Numbered from the stretch's first letter, positions 7,017-15,768 are shown. The stretch: DNA of 38,062 bases from Rhodobacteraceae bacterium UBA1943 (GCA_002336845.1 DDEX01000074.1:2306-40367), one strand, 5' to 3'. The notes: generated from the letters alone by a model not told the origin. Numbers and translations are program-made.

Positions 7017-8753
7017 ATGAAACTTCGTTCTTTCCTTCTTGCGGCCACCGCGCTGTGCGGTGCGGCCGGTCCGGTTCTGGCGGGCGATCTGGGCTTTGCC
7101 CCGGTTCCGGTTCCGACAGATGATGCGGCCAAACGCGCGGTCGTGGTTACCGACAGCGTGACGTTTGACGGCACGGCGGTGAAGACCGGCTATCATGTGC
7201 TCTACCGCTCTGGCGACAAGCTGGGCGAGGCGACCTTTGCCGAGATTCTCGACAAGGACGGCAAGCCCGCCTCGGAGAAAGGCCCCTCGACCAACCCGGA
7301 TTACACCTCGTTGCTGCCGATCGGCGGCAAGGTATTTTCGGTCACCCATTTCGAAGACCTGCCCGCCGGAATGTATGTCAGCGAACTGGCGCAGGATGCC
7401 GATGGCAACCTGAAACCGGTCTGGACCAAACCGGTTGATTTTTCGGCCGTGGGCGGGTTGTGGAACCCCTGCGCAGGTTCGGTCACGCCGTGGAACACCC
7501 ATCTGGGTTCCGAGGAATACCCCACCGACGCCCGCGCCGTGGAAGCGGCCAAGGAGCTGAAGGACCTGGACGAAGAGGCCACCCAGATGGCCGCCTATTT
7601 CGGCCTTGACCCCCGCGTGATGACGGCAGACGAATTCCGCGCGGCGGTGAACCCCTATCGCTACGGTTTCCCGACCGAAGTGACCGTCAGCGACGCGGGT
7701 GAGGCCAGCGTGGCCAAGCACTATGCCATGGGCCGCGTGTCGGTCGAACTGGCCAATGTGATGCCCGACCAGAAAACCGCCTATATCTCGGATGATGGTA
7801 CCAATGTGGGCCTGTTCCGCTTTGTCGCCGACAAGGCGGGTGATCTGTCGGCGGGCCAGCTTTTTGCCGCGAAATGGGTGCAGACCTCGGCCGACAATGG
7901 CGGGGCGGCGGACATCGAATGGATCGACCTGGGCCATGCCGAGGATGCCGCGATCCACGAGGCGATTGAAAAGGGGACCAAATTCTCGGACATCTTCGAG
8001 ACCGCCGATTTTGGCGCCGATGGCAAATGCCCCGAAGGCTTCCTGGTTTCGGTTGCCGAAGGCCGGTCGGAATGCCTGAAGGTCAAGCCGGGGATGGAGG
8101 TCGTTGCCTCGCGCCTGGAAACCCGTCGCTATGCCTCGATGATGGGCGCCACGACCGAGTTCCGCAAGATGGAAGGCTCGGCCTTTGACCCGGTGTCGAA
8201 CACGTTCTTCCTGGCGATTTCCGATATTGCCAAGGGCATGACCGACAATGACGAAAAGGCCGACAAGGGCGGCCGCAACGAGATTCGCCTGCCCAAGAAC
8301 GGCTGCGGCGCGGTTTATTCGATGGCGCTGGATGATGGCTTTGTTGGCCACAAGATGCAGGCGCTGGTGGTGGGCAAACCCAACGAATACGCGGCCGACA
8401 GCCCCTATGCCGGCCAGACCTGCGACGTGGATGGCATCGCCAGCCCCGACAACATCACCTTCATCCCCGGCTATGGCACGCTGATCATCGGCGAGGATAC
8501 CGGCGAAGGCCACCAGAATGATGCCGTCTGGGCCTATGACATGGCCAAGGCCACGCTGACCCGCATCGCCACCACGCCTTATGGCGCCGAGGCGACCTCG
8601 GTTGACTGGTATCCGGATGTGAACGGCCATGCCTATCTGACCATGGTCGTGCAGCACCCCTTCGGCGAATCGGATGAGGACAAGATCCAGGATCCGGCCG
8701 AAGCGCGCGGCTATGTCGGCTATATCGGGCCGTTCCCGGCTGTGAAACAGTAA
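7017..8753 (+). CDS. Secreted DUF839/PhoX-family protein
   Basis: The 578-residue product starts with a Sec-type signal peptide (MKLRSFLLAATALCGAAGPVLA, cleavage before GDLGF). The rest fits the DUF839 (PhoX) beta-propeller family: TPWNTHLGSEEYP corresponds to the PWGTWLSCEE-like block, followed by YGFPTEVTV, MGRVSVELANVMPDQKTAYISDDGTN and LFRFVAD; near the end ATSVDWYPDVNGHAYLTMVVQHP is also typical. Founding PhoX proteins are calcium/iron-dependent alkaline phosphatases. This one has no twin-arginine motif, so it may be a divergent relative rather than a true phosphatase. AGGGG at 7007-7011 precedes the chosen ATG; an ATG at 7002 is the alternative. A strong terminator follows. Confidence 0.8.
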   Translation: MKLRSFLLAATALCGAAGPVLAGDLGFAPVPVPTDDAAKRAVVVTDSVTFDGTAVKTGYHVLYRSGDKLGEATFAEILDKDGKPASEKGPSTNPDYTSLLPIGGKVFSVTHFEDLPAGMYVSELAQDADGNLKPVWTKPVDFSAVGGLWNPCAGSVTPWNTHLGSEEYPTDARAVEAAKELKDLDEEATQMAAYFGLDPRVMTADEFRAAVNPYRYGFPTEVTVSDAGEASVAKHYAMGRVSVELANVMPDQKTAYISDDGTNVGLFRFVADKAGDLSAGQLFAAKWVQTSADNGGAADIEWIDLGHAEDAAIHEAIEKGTKFSDIFETADFGADGKCPEGFLVSVAEGRSECLKVKPGMEVVASRLETRRYASMMGATTEFRKMEGSAFDPVSNTFFLAISDIAKGMTDNDEKADKGGRNEIRLPKNGCGAVYSMALDDGFVGHKMQALVVGKPNEYAADSPYAGQTCDVDGIASPDNITFIPGYGTLIIGEDTGEGHQNDAVWAYDMAKATLTRIATTPYGAEATSVDWYPDVNGHAYLTMVVQHPFGESDEDKIQDPAEARGYVGYIGPFPAVKQ

Positions 8754-8772
8754 CCGACCCGCCTGAACCCGC

Positions 8773-8798
8773 AAAGGGGCCCCTTGCCGGGCCCCTTT
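8773..8798 (+). terminator. Intrinsic terminator after the DUF839 gene
   Basis: AAAGGGGCCC (8773-8782) pairs perfectly with GGGCCCCTTT (8789-8798) around a six-base loop. It starts 20 bases after the stop codon and ends in a short T run. The A and T tracts on either side make it usable from both strands. Confidence 0.8.
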
Positions 8799-8855
8799 GT
8801 CATGGCTGGTCAGCCCGCCCGCGCCTGCCTAGATTGGCCGGCAAAGGAGATGCCC

Positions 8856-10871
8856 ATGACCAACGCCCTTCTGTCCGACTGGACCGGCCCCTTCGCCCTG
8901 CCGCCCTTTGCCGCTATCCGCGATGAAGATTTCGCCCCCGCCTTTGACGCCGCCCTGGCGCAGGCGCGCGAAAACATCGCCGAGATTTCGGGCAACGCCG
9001 ATGCGCCGACCTTCGCCAACACCATCGCCGCACTGGAACTGGCCGAAGGGCTGCTCGACCGGGTTTCGGGCGTGTTCTACAACCTGTCGGGGGCCGATTC
9101 TAACCCGGCACGAGAGGCGCTGATGCGTGATCTTGCGCCCAAGATGTCGGCCTTTTCGTCCGAGGTGACGAACAACAAGGCGCTGTTCGCGCGTATCGAA
9201 ACCCTGTGGCAGGCGCGCGAAACCCTGGACCTTGCGCCCGAGGAGATGCGGGTTCTGACCCTGTATCGCCAGATGTTCGTGCGGTCGGGCGCGCTGCTGG
9301 ACGGCGCGCAGGCCGACCGGCTGACCGCGGTGAAATCGCGCCTTGCGGTTCTGGGCACCGAGTTCAGCCAGAACCTTTTGGCCGAGGAACGCGACTGGTT
9401 CATGGAACTGGCCGAGGACGATCTGGAAGGGCTGCCGGGTTTCGCGGTGGAAGCCGCCCGCGCGGCAGGGGCCGAACGCGGGCTGGGGCCGGTGGTCACC
9501 ACCAACCGCTCGCTTATCGTGCCCTTCCTGCAATTTTCGCCCCGCCGCGCCTTGCGGCAAAAGGCGTATGAGGCTTGGGTCGCGCGCGGCGCCAATGGCA
9601 ATGCCAATGACAACCGGGCGATTGCGGCGGAAACGCTGGCCCTGCGGCAGGAACGGGCCAACCTGCTGGGCTATCCCACCTTCGCCGCCTTCAAGCTGGA
9701 ACCGGAAATGGCGAAAACGCCGCAGGCGGTGCGCGAGCTGTTGCTGCGGGTCTGGGAACCGGCCCGCAAAAAGGCGCTGTCCGATGCGGCGGTACTAGAG
9801 GCGATGCTGCAGGCCGATGGCATTTCCGGGCCGCTGGAGGCCTGGGACTGGCGCTATTACAGCGAGAAACGCCGCAAGGCGGAACATGATCTGGATGAGG
9901 CGGCGCTGAAACCCTATCTCAGCCTTGATGCCATGATCGCCGCCTGTTTCGACTGTGCGACGCGCCTCTTCGGGCTGGAATTCCGCGAACTGGACGGCCC
10001 GTTCTATCACCCCGATGTGCGGGGGTGGGAGGTCGCGCGCAGGGGCGAGCATGTTGCGGTGTTCCTTGGCGATTACTTCGCCCGTGGCTCCAAACGGTCG
10101 GGCGCCTGGTGCTCGGCGATGCGCAGCCAGCGGCGGCTGGGCGGTGATGTGCGCCCCATCGTGGTCAATGTCTGCAACTTTGCCAAGGGCGACCCCTGCC
10201 TTCTCAGCTATGACGACGCCCGCACGCTGTTTCACGAATTCGGCCATGCGCTGCACCAGATGCTGTCGAATGTGACCTTCGGCTTCATCTCGGGCACCAG
10301 CGTCGCGCGCGATTTCGTCGAACTGCCCAGCCAGCTTTACGAACACTGGCTGGAGGTGCCGCAGGTCCTGCAGGCCCATGCGCGGCACTGGCAGACGGGC
10401 GAGCCGATGCCCGCCGACCTGTTGCAACGCCTGCTGGATGCGGGCACCTATGACCAGGGCTTTGCCACGGTGGAATTCCTTGCCTCGGCCCTTGTCGATC
10501 TGGCGTTCCACGATGGGGCCGCGCCCGCCGACCCGATGCAGAAACAGGCCGAGGTGCTGGAATCGCTGGGCATGCCCCGCGCCATCCGCATGCGCCACGC
10601 CACCCCGCATTTCGCCCATGTGTTTTCGGGCGACGGTTATTCCAGCGGCTATTACAGCTACATGTGGTCCGAAGTGATGGACGCCGACGCCTTTGCCGCG
10701 TTCGAGGAGACGGGCGATCCGTTCGATCCGGCCACAGCGGCGCGGCTGGAGAAAGACATCCTGTCAGCAGGCGGCAGTGAAGAGGCCGAGGTGCTTTATA
10801 CCCGCTTTCGGGGCCGGATGCCGGGGGTGGAGCCGTTGCTGAAGGGGCGCGGGCTGCTGGACGTGGCCTGA
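8856..10871 (+). CDS. dcp: M3-family metallopeptidase (dipeptidyl carboxypeptidase/oligopeptidase A type)
   Basis: This 671-residue cytosolic zinc peptidase of the thimet-oligopeptidase family degrades short peptides. The zinc site is HEFGH at residues 460-464 within LFHEFGHALHQML, and the downstream ARDFVELPSQLYEHW block carries the third ligand region. SGYYSYMWSEVMDADAFAAF near the C terminus is also family-typical. The length suits Dcp/PrlC proteins (about 670-700). Two ATGs occur at 8850 and 8856; the latter has AAAGGAG at 8843-8849 at proper spacing and is preferred. No signal peptide is present. The gene is monocistronic between a terminator and a convergent AraC gene. Whether it is a strict dipeptidyl carboxypeptidase or a general oligopeptidase cannot be settled; the symbol follows common usage. 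Confidence 0.88.
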   Translation: MTNALLSDWTGPFALPPFAAIRDEDFAPAFDAALAQARENIAEISGNADAPTFANTIAALELAEGLLDRVSGVFYNLSGADSNPAREALMRDLAPKMSAFSSEVTNNKALFARIETLWQARETLDLAPEEMRVLTLYRQMFVRSGALLDGAQADRLTAVKSRLAVLGTEFSQNLLAEERDWFMELAEDDLEGLPGFAVEAARAAGAERGLGPVVTTNRSLIVPFLQFSPRRALRQKAYEAWVARGANGNANDNRAIAAETLALRQERANLLGYPTFAAFKLEPEMAKTPQAVRELLLRVWEPARKKALSDAAVLEAMLQADGISGPLEAWDWRYYSEKRRKAEHDLDEAALKPYLSLDAMIAACFDCATRLFGLEFRELDGPFYHPDVRGWEVARRGEHVAVFLGDYFARGSKRSGAWCSAMRSQRRLGGDVRPIVVNVCNFAKGDPCLLSYDDARTLFHEFGHALHQMLSNVTFGFISGTSVARDFVELPSQLYEHWLEVPQVLQAHARHWQTGEPMPADLLQRLLDAGTYDQGFATVEFLASALVDLAFHDGAAPADPMQKQAEVLESLGMPRAIRMRHATPHFAHVFSGDGYSSGYYSYMWSEVMDADAFAAFEETGDPFDPATAARLEKDILSAGGSEEAEVLYTRFRGRMPGVEPLLKGRGLLDVA

Positions 10872-10892
10872 CGCGCCCATTTCCCCTTCTTT

Positions 10893-10929
10893 AAATATCC
10901 CACGGGGGTGCGGGGGTGTGAAACCCCCG
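10893..10929. repeat. AAATATCC hairpin repeat, copy A (shared terminator)
   Basis: AAATATCC (10893-10900) is followed by a G-rich linker and a hairpin with a 7-bp stem, CGGGGGT (10911-10917) with ACCCCCG (10923-10929). It lies between the convergent peptidase and AraC genes and probably ends transcription from both. It is nearly identical, in opposite orientation, to copy B at 15698-15735. Confidence 0.7.
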
Positions 10930-10940
10930 CCGCCGACCTT

Positions 10941-11906
10941 TCATCCGCGCAAACGCCGGGGCGGATGGCCGAATGCGCGCGTGAAGGCCCGCGACAGGGT
11001 TGAGGGCGAGGAAAACCCCGTTCGCAGCGCCACTTCCGACAGGGGGTGGCGGGTGTCGGTGATCATCCGCCGCGCGGCTTGCAGGCGTAGCGACAGGGCA
11101 TAGGCAGCGGGGGACATGCCAAGGTTTTCCTGAAACAGTTGCTCCAGCCGGCGGGGCGACAGGCCAAGGGCGGCGGCGGTTTCCGGCGTGGTTTCGGGCG
11201 TATCCAGCATCGCATCCATGCGGGCGACGGCGGTTGCCACCCGCGGGTCAAGATGCGGGCTGGGATTCTTCAGGCGCAGTTGCGGCTCGTGCCCGTCGCG
11301 CGGGGTGGAAAGGAAGCTGCCTGCCACCTGCAAGGCCAGGGAGGGCCCATGGCGGGCGCGGATCAGATGCAGCATCAAATCGGCGGCGGGGGCAGCCCCT
11401 CCGGCGGTAAAGCGATTTCGGTCAATCACATAGCGATCGGGCAGCACGTCGATGCCGGGATGGGCGGCGGCGAAATCTTCATGATCCTCCCAATGGCAGG
11501 TGGCGCGATGACCATCAAGCAGGCCCGCGCGCGCCAAAACCCAGGGCCCGGCGTCGATGCCGCCCAAGGCGCGGAACCGCCCTGCCATACGCGACAGGTC
11601 GCGGATCAGAGGGGCGGTCGCCATCTCGGATTGCCGGAACCCCGCGATCACCACCAGCGCATCGGCGCCATCAGCCACCGAAAGCGATCCGTTCGACGGC
11701 AGTTCAATGCCGCAGGTCAGGGGCACCGCGCGGCCATCGGGTGAGACGACGCGCCAGCGATAAGCCTCTTGCCCCAGATGGCGGTTGGCGGCGCGCAACG
11801 GGTCCAGCGTCGAGGCAACCTCTAGGATCGAGGACTGCGGCAGGACCAGCAGCGCGAGGGTCAGTACTTGCCGCGACGCGGCGAAGATCGTTGCGGAATT
11901 TGCCAT
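10941..11906 (-). CDS. GATase1-like AraC-family regulator (GlxA/CdhR/GbdR type)
   Basis: This 321-residue regulator has a DJ-1/PfpI-like N-terminal domain (about 10-180; LTLALLVLPQSSILEVASTLDPLRAAN, VVIAGFRQSE, GGIDAGPWVLARAGLLDG). The C-terminal AraC DNA-binding domain has two helix-turn-helix motifs, seen in AAALGLSPRRLEQLFQENLGMSP and VALRTGFSSPSTLSRAFTRAFGHPP. In Pseudomonas this architecture includes the regulators of carnitine (CdhR) and glycine betaine (GbdR) catabolism. The gene is divergent from a BKACE/carnitine-dehydrogenase cluster, so carnitine or a relative is the likely effector. The ATG at 11906 begins the domain cleanly, although its Shine-Dalgarno is weak; the frame is open further upstream but that would overlap the divergent gene. 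A dyad lies directly upstream. Confidence 0.85.
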   Translation of the reverse strand: MANSATIFAASRQVLTLALLVLPQSSILEVASTLDPLRAANRHLGQEAYRWRVVSPDGRAVPLTCGIELPSNGSLSVADGADALVVIAGFRQSEMATAPLIRDLSRMAGRFRALGGIDAGPWVLARAGLLDGHRATCHWEDHEDFAAAHPGIDVLPDRYVIDRNRFTAGGAAPAADLMLHLIRARHGPSLALQVAGSFLSTPRDGHEPQLRLKNPSPHLDPRVATAVARMDAMLDTPETTPETAAALGLSPRRLEQLFQENLGMSPAAYALSLRLQAARRMITDTRHPLSEVALRTGFSSPSTLSRAFTRAFGHPPRRLRG

Positions 11907-11911
11907 TCTTA

Positions 11912-11941
11912 TTGCGTAAATCGCAAAGCAGGCGGTGTAAA
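11912..11941 (+). promoter_or_regulatory. Divergent promoter with 15-bp dyad operator
   Basis: TTGCG-N5-CGCAA (11912-11926) is a perfect dyad with a five-base centre, between the AraC regulator (starting 11906, minus) and the BKACE gene (11980, plus). TTGCGT (11912-11917) and TGTAAA (11936-11941), 18 bases apart, could be the plus-strand promoter. A regulator bound at the dyad would affect both directions. Confidence 0.45.
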
Positions 11942-11979
11942 GCCCGCTACTCTGCAGGCAACGAAAAGGAGTCGGCCCC

Positions 11980-12894
11980 ATGCCTCTGACCATGAACCGC
12001 GAAGTCTTCATCACCGCTGCCATCACCGGCTCGGGCGGCACCCAGGACCGCAGCCCCCATGTGCCGCGCAGCCCGGAACAGATTGCAAATTCCGCGATTG
12101 ATGCCGCCAAGGCGGGGGCTGCGATTGTCCATTGCCATGTGCGCGACCCGGAAACCGGCAAGCCCTCGCGCGAGTTGGCGCTCTATCGCGAAGTGACCGA
12201 GCGTATCCGCGATTCGGGCACCGATGTGGTCTTGAACCTGACCGCCGGGATGGGCGGCGACCTTCTGTTCGACGGCACCGAGGCGATGAACCGCATGGGG
12301 GCAAAATCGGACATGGCGGGGGCCGAGGAGCGCGTGGCGCATGTCGTCGAATGCCGCCCGGAAATCTGCACGCTCGACTGCGGCACGATGAACTTCAACG
12401 AAGCCGATTATGTGATGGTCAACACGCCGGGTATGCTGCGCGACATGGCCAAGCGCATGGTGGCATCGGGCACGCGGATCGAGATTGAGGCGTTTGATAC
12501 CGGCCATCTGTGGCTGGCGAAATCGCTGGCGGAAGAAGGCATCATCCCCGATCCGGTTCTGGTACAGCTGTGCATGGGCGTTCCGTGGGGGGCACCCGAT
12601 GACCTGAACACCTTCATGGCGATGGTGAACAACGTGCCGAAGCACTGGTTCTGGTCGGCTTTCGCGCTGGGCCGCCACCAGATGCCCTATGTCGCCGCGG
12701 CGGTTCTCGGCGGCGGCAACGTGCGCGTCGGGTTGGAGGACAACCTGTGGCTGGACAAGGGCGTGCTGGCCACCAACGCGCAACTGGTCGAGCGGGCGGT
12801 GACCATCATCAGCAATCTGGGCGCACGGGTGATCACGCCGGCCGAGGTGCGGGCGAAGCTGAAGCTGGAAAAGCGGGCTCCGTTGGGGAAGTAA
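11980..12894 (+). CDS. BKACE-family beta-keto acid cleavage enzyme, probable 3-dehydrocarnitine:acetyl-CoA type
   Basis: A 304-residue TIM-barrel protein of the BKACE (3-keto-5-aminohexanoate cleavage, DUF849) family. These enzymes join a beta-keto acid with acetyl-CoA, giving acetoacetate and a new acyl-CoA. The zinc site includes HCHVRDP (His51, His53) and the family GLEDNLW signature (Glu253). In carnitine degradation the substrate is 3-dehydrocarnitine and the products are betainyl-CoA and acetoacetate (CdhC). That specificity is inferred from the next gene, a carnitine dehydrogenase-thioesterase fusion, and from the divergent CdhR-like regulator. AAAGGAG at 11965-11971 supports ATG 11980; ATG 11992 is a weaker alternative. 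The downstream gap holds a long inverted repeat. Confidence 0.83.
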   Translation: MPLTMNREVFITAAITGSGGTQDRSPHVPRSPEQIANSAIDAAKAGAAIVHCHVRDPETGKPSRELALYREVTERIRDSGTDVVLNLTAGMGGDLLFDGTEAMNRMGAKSDMAGAEERVAHVVECRPEICTLDCGTMNFNEADYVMVNTPGMLRDMAKRMVASGTRIEIEAFDTGHLWLAKSLAEEGIIPDPVLVQLCMGVPWGAPDDLNTFMAMVNNVPKHWFWSAFALGRHQMPYVAAAVLGGGNVRVGLEDNLWLDKGVLATNAQLVERAVTIISNLGARVITPAEVRAKLKLEKRAPLGK

Positions 12895-12901
12895 CAAGCC
12901 C

Positions 12902-13010
12902 CCCTCCCTCTCCCTCCCCCTGACAGGGGAGGGAAGCGCCCCTTTTGCAGATGTGGGGCGGTATGGGCAAGGGCGGCACCCTCCCCTGTCAGGGGGAGGG
13001 ATGGGGAGGG
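12902..13010. repeat. Long GC-rich inverted repeat between BKACE and carnitine dehydrogenase genes
   Basis: Arms 12902-12933 and 12979-13010 are 32 bases each and match as reverse complements with only two mismatches; the loop is 45 bases. Each arm has the core CCCCTGACAGGGG or its complement and CCCTCC/GGGAGG tracts. It resembles intergenic palindromic repeats of alphaproteobacteria. As RNA it would form a very stable hairpin separating the two genes, and could cause partial termination or mRNA processing. Confidence 0.75.
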
Positions 13011-13043
13011 GGCAGTCCCCTCGCATCGGAAAAGGACAAGGCG

Positions 13044-14519
13044 ATGACCAGAAAAGCAACAATCATCGGGGGCGGGGTTATCGGCGGCGGTTGGGCTGCG
13101 CGGTTCCTCTTGAATGGCTGGGATGTGGCGGTATTCGACCCCGATCCGCAGGCCGAGCGCAAGATCAACGAGGTGCTGGCCAATGCCCGCCGCGCGCTGC
13201 CGTCCCTCAGTGACGTGCCGATGCCGCCCGAGGGCAAGCTGACCTTTGCCGATACCATGGCCGAGGCGGTGGAAGGCTCTGAATACGTTCAGGAATCCGT
13301 CAGCGAGCGGATCGAGCTGAAGCACAAGGTCTATGCGCAGTTGCAGCAGGCCAATCCGGGCATTCTGATCGGCTCTTCGACCTCTGGCTTCAAGGCATCC
13401 GATCTGCAACAGGGCAGCCCGGCGCCGGAAAACATCATCGTCGCCCACCCGTTCAACCCGGTCTATCTGCTGCCGCTGTCCGAAGTATCGGGCAGCCCGA
13501 AGAATACGCCCGAGACCATCGAAAAGACTGTCCAGATCATGAAGGACATCGGGATGTTCCCGCTGGTGATCCGGCACGAGATTGACGCCTTCCTTGGCAA
13601 CCGCTTCCTTGAGGCCGTCTGGCGCGAAGCCTTGTGGATGCTGAAAGACGGCATCGCCACCACCGAGGAAATCGATGAGGCGATCCGCATGGGCTTTGGC
13701 CTGCGCTGGGGGCAGATGGGCCTGTTCGAAACCTATCGGATTGCGGGCGGCGAGGCGGGGATGCGCCACTTTATGGCCCAGTTCGGCCCGGCCCTGAAAT
13801 GGCCCTGGACCAAGCTGATGGATGTGCCCGAATTCAACGACGAGCTGGTGGACCTTGTGGCCAGCCAGTCCGATGCGCAATCGGGCAAGTATGGCATCCG
13901 CGAGCTGGAGCGCATCCGCGACCAGAACCTTGTGGGCTTCCTGCGCGCCCTGAAAGACCGTGACTGGGGCGCAGGCAAAGTGCTGCGCGAACATGACGAA
14001 CGCCGCCGCGCCGAATGGCAGGCGAGCTTGCCCGCGCTGGCCACCGGCCCCTCGGCCGAACCGCTGGTGATGGCCCATATGCAGGTGCTACCGGGCTGGA
14101 TCGACTATAACGGCCATATGACCGAAAGCCGCTATTTGTTTGCCGCGTCAGAGACTTGCGACGCATTCCTGCGGCTGATCGGCGCCGATATGGACTATGT
14201 CGCAGGTGGCCACAGCTATTACACGGCCGAGACCCATATCATGCATCTGGATGAGGCCAAGCTGGGCGACCGGCTGACTGGCACGGTTCAGGTTCTGGGC
14301 CAGGATGAAAAGCGCCTGCACCTGTTCTTCCGTATCATGAAGGGCGATGTGGCGGTGGCCACGGTCGAACAGATGCTGTTGCATGTTGATATGAAGGCGG
14401 GCAAGGCCGTGGCGGCGCCGGCCAAAATCCTGAACGTCCTGGGTCCGATTGCAACCGCGCATGCAGGTTTGGAAAAACCCGCTGCGGTGGGTCGCCATGT
14501 CGGTCAACGAAAGGGCTGA
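13044..14519 (+). CDS. L-carnitine 3-dehydrogenase fused to a betainyl-CoA thioesterase domain
   Basis: The 491-residue protein joins two enzymes. Residues 1 to about 325 form an NAD-dependent 3-hydroxyacyl-CoA-dehydrogenase-like protein: Rossmann motif GGGVIGGGWAARF near the N terminus, acidic residue after the second strand (VFDPD), SSTSGFKASDLQ, HPFNPVYLLPLSEV and the C-terminal dimer domain with NRFLEAVWREAL. From about 340 onward a hotdog thioesterase follows (WIDYNGHM, Asp354 to Met359). Carnitine dehydrogenase oxidises L-carnitine to 3-dehydrocarnitine; the thioesterase would release glycine betaine from betainyl-CoA made by the BKACE next door. Separate CdhA and CdhB proteins do this in Pseudomonas, and fused forms are known in rhizobia. 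ATG 13044 follows AAGGA at 13032-13036; upstream in-frame codons fall in the inverted repeat and are rejected. Confidence 0.85.
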   Translation: MTRKATIIGGGVIGGGWAARFLLNGWDVAVFDPDPQAERKINEVLANARRALPSLSDVPMPPEGKLTFADTMAEAVEGSEYVQESVSERIELKHKVYAQLQQANPGILIGSSTSGFKASDLQQGSPAPENIIVAHPFNPVYLLPLSEVSGSPKNTPETIEKTVQIMKDIGMFPLVIRHEIDAFLGNRFLEAVWREALWMLKDGIATTEEIDEAIRMGFGLRWGQMGLFETYRIAGGEAGMRHFMAQFGPALKWPWTKLMDVPEFNDELVDLVASQSDAQSGKYGIRELERIRDQNLVGFLRALKDRDWGAGKVLREHDERRRAEWQASLPALATGPSAEPLVMAHMQVLPGWIDYNGHMTESRYLFAASETCDAFLRLIGADMDYVAGGHSYYTAETHIMHLDEAKLGDRLTGTVQVLGQDEKRLHLFFRIMKGDVAVATVEQMLLHVDMKAGKAVAAPAKILNVLGPIATAHAGLEKPAAVGRHVGQRKG

Positions 14520-14522
14520 GCC

Positions 14523-15686
14523 ATGGATTTCGGGCTGAACGAAGAACAGCACATGATCGTCGAGGCGACCCGCGCCTTTGTGGAAAACGAACTTTACCCA
14601 CATGAGGCCTTGGTCGAGCGCACCGGCCACCTGCCGATGGAGCTGATCCGCGAGATTCAAAAAAAGGCCATGGCAGCCGGTCTTTACGCGGCGAACATGC
14701 CAACCGAGGTGGGGGGTGCCGGCCTCGATACCCTGTCATGGCTGCTTTACGAAAAAGAACTTGGCCGGGCGAATTACGCCCTGCACTGGACGACCGTGGC
14801 GCGCCCGTCCAACATTCTGTTGGCGGGGAATGCCGAGCAGCGCGAACAGTATCTGATGCCCTGCATCCGGGGCGAAACCTGGGACTGTCTGGCGATGACC
14901 GAACCGGGCGCCGGCAGCGACCTGCGCGGCATGAAGGCCAGCGCCCGGCAAGAGGGCGACGACTGGGTGCTGAACGGCACCAAGCATTTCATCAGCCACG
15001 CCGATCTGGCGGGGTTTGCGATTGTCTTCGTGGCGACGGGCGAGGAAGACACCCCGCGCGGCCCAAAGAAAAAGATCACGGCATTCTTTGTGGACAAGGG
15101 CACCCCCGGGTTCACCGTGCGCGACGGCTACCGCAATGTCAGCCACCGCGGCTATACCAATTGCATTCTGGAGTTCGACGATTGCCGCGTGAACAAGCGC
15201 CAGATCCTGGGCGAGGTTCACAAAGGGTTCGAGGTGGCCAACAGCTGGCTGGGGGCTACCCGGCTGCAGGTCGCCTCAACCTGCCTTGGGCGCGCCGAAC
15301 GCGCGATGGGCCACGCGCTGGACTATGCGGCCCAACGCAAGCAGTTCGGCCAGCAGATTGGAAAATTCCAAGGCATTTCCTTTAAGCTGGCCGATATGGC
15401 GATGGAGTTGAAGGCCGCGGAATTGCTGACCCGTGAGGCCGCGTGGAAATACGATCAGGGCACCGTGACCGAAGGCGATATGGCGATGGCCAAGCTGAAG
15501 GCGACCGAGGTTCTGGCCCATATCGCGGATGAGGCGATCCAGATACACGGCGGCATGGGCCTGATGGATGAACTGCCGCTGGAGCGCATCTGGCGCGACG
15601 CGCGGGTAGAGCGGATCTGGGAAGGCACCTCGGAGATTCAGCGCCACATCATCAGCCGCGAATTGCTGCGCCCCTTGGGCGCCTGA
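14523..15686 (+). CDS. Acyl-CoA dehydrogenase, probable gamma-butyrobetainyl-CoA dehydrogenase
   Basis: A 387-residue FAD-dependent acyl-CoA dehydrogenase of normal length. The FAD/substrate signature AMTEPGAGSDLRG lies near residue 123, RKQFGQQIGKFQ near 280, and the catalytic base is Glu367 in RIWEGTSEIQR. Electrons would pass to ETF. It starts three bases after the carnitine-dehydrogenase stop, with AAAGGG just upstream, so it is in the same operon. Together with the CoA ligase and the CaiD-like hydratase it can oxidise gamma-butyrobetainyl-CoA to crotonobetainyl-CoA. The intact catalytic Glu differs from my memory of E. coli CaiA, which works as a reductase, and favours the oxidative direction. 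Substrate is inferred from context only. Confidence 0.83.
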   Translation: MDFGLNEEQHMIVEATRAFVENELYPHEALVERTGHLPMELIREIQKKAMAAGLYAANMPTEVGGAGLDTLSWLLYEKELGRANYALHWTTVARPSNILLAGNAEQREQYLMPCIRGETWDCLAMTEPGAGSDLRGMKASARQEGDDWVLNGTKHFISHADLAGFAIVFVATGEEDTPRGPKKKITAFFVDKGTPGFTVRDGYRNVSHRGYTNCILEFDDCRVNKRQILGEVHKGFEVANSWLGATRLQVASTCLGRAERAMGHALDYAAQRKQFGQQIGKFQGISFKLADMAMELKAAELLTREAAWKYDQGTVTEGDMAMAKLKATEVLAHIADEAIQIHGGMGLMDELPLERIWRDARVERIWEGTSEIQRHIISRELLRPLGA

Positions 15687-15697
15687 GCCGGCGAAGG

Positions 15698-15735
15698 CCG
15701 GGGGTTTCACACCCCCGGACCCCCGTGGGATATTT
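15698..15735. repeat. AAATATCC hairpin repeat, copy B
   Basis: CCGGGGGT (15698-15705) pairs with ACCCCCGG (15711-15718) around a five-base loop. A G/C linker and GGATATTT (15728-15735), the complement of AAATATCC, follow. It begins 12 bases after the acyl-CoA dehydrogenase stop and may weaken read-through into the ligase gene. Over nearly its full length it matches copy A in the other orientation. Confidence 0.7.
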
Positions 15736-15768
15736 ATGGACAGAAAATGACTGAAGACCATTCGTGCC

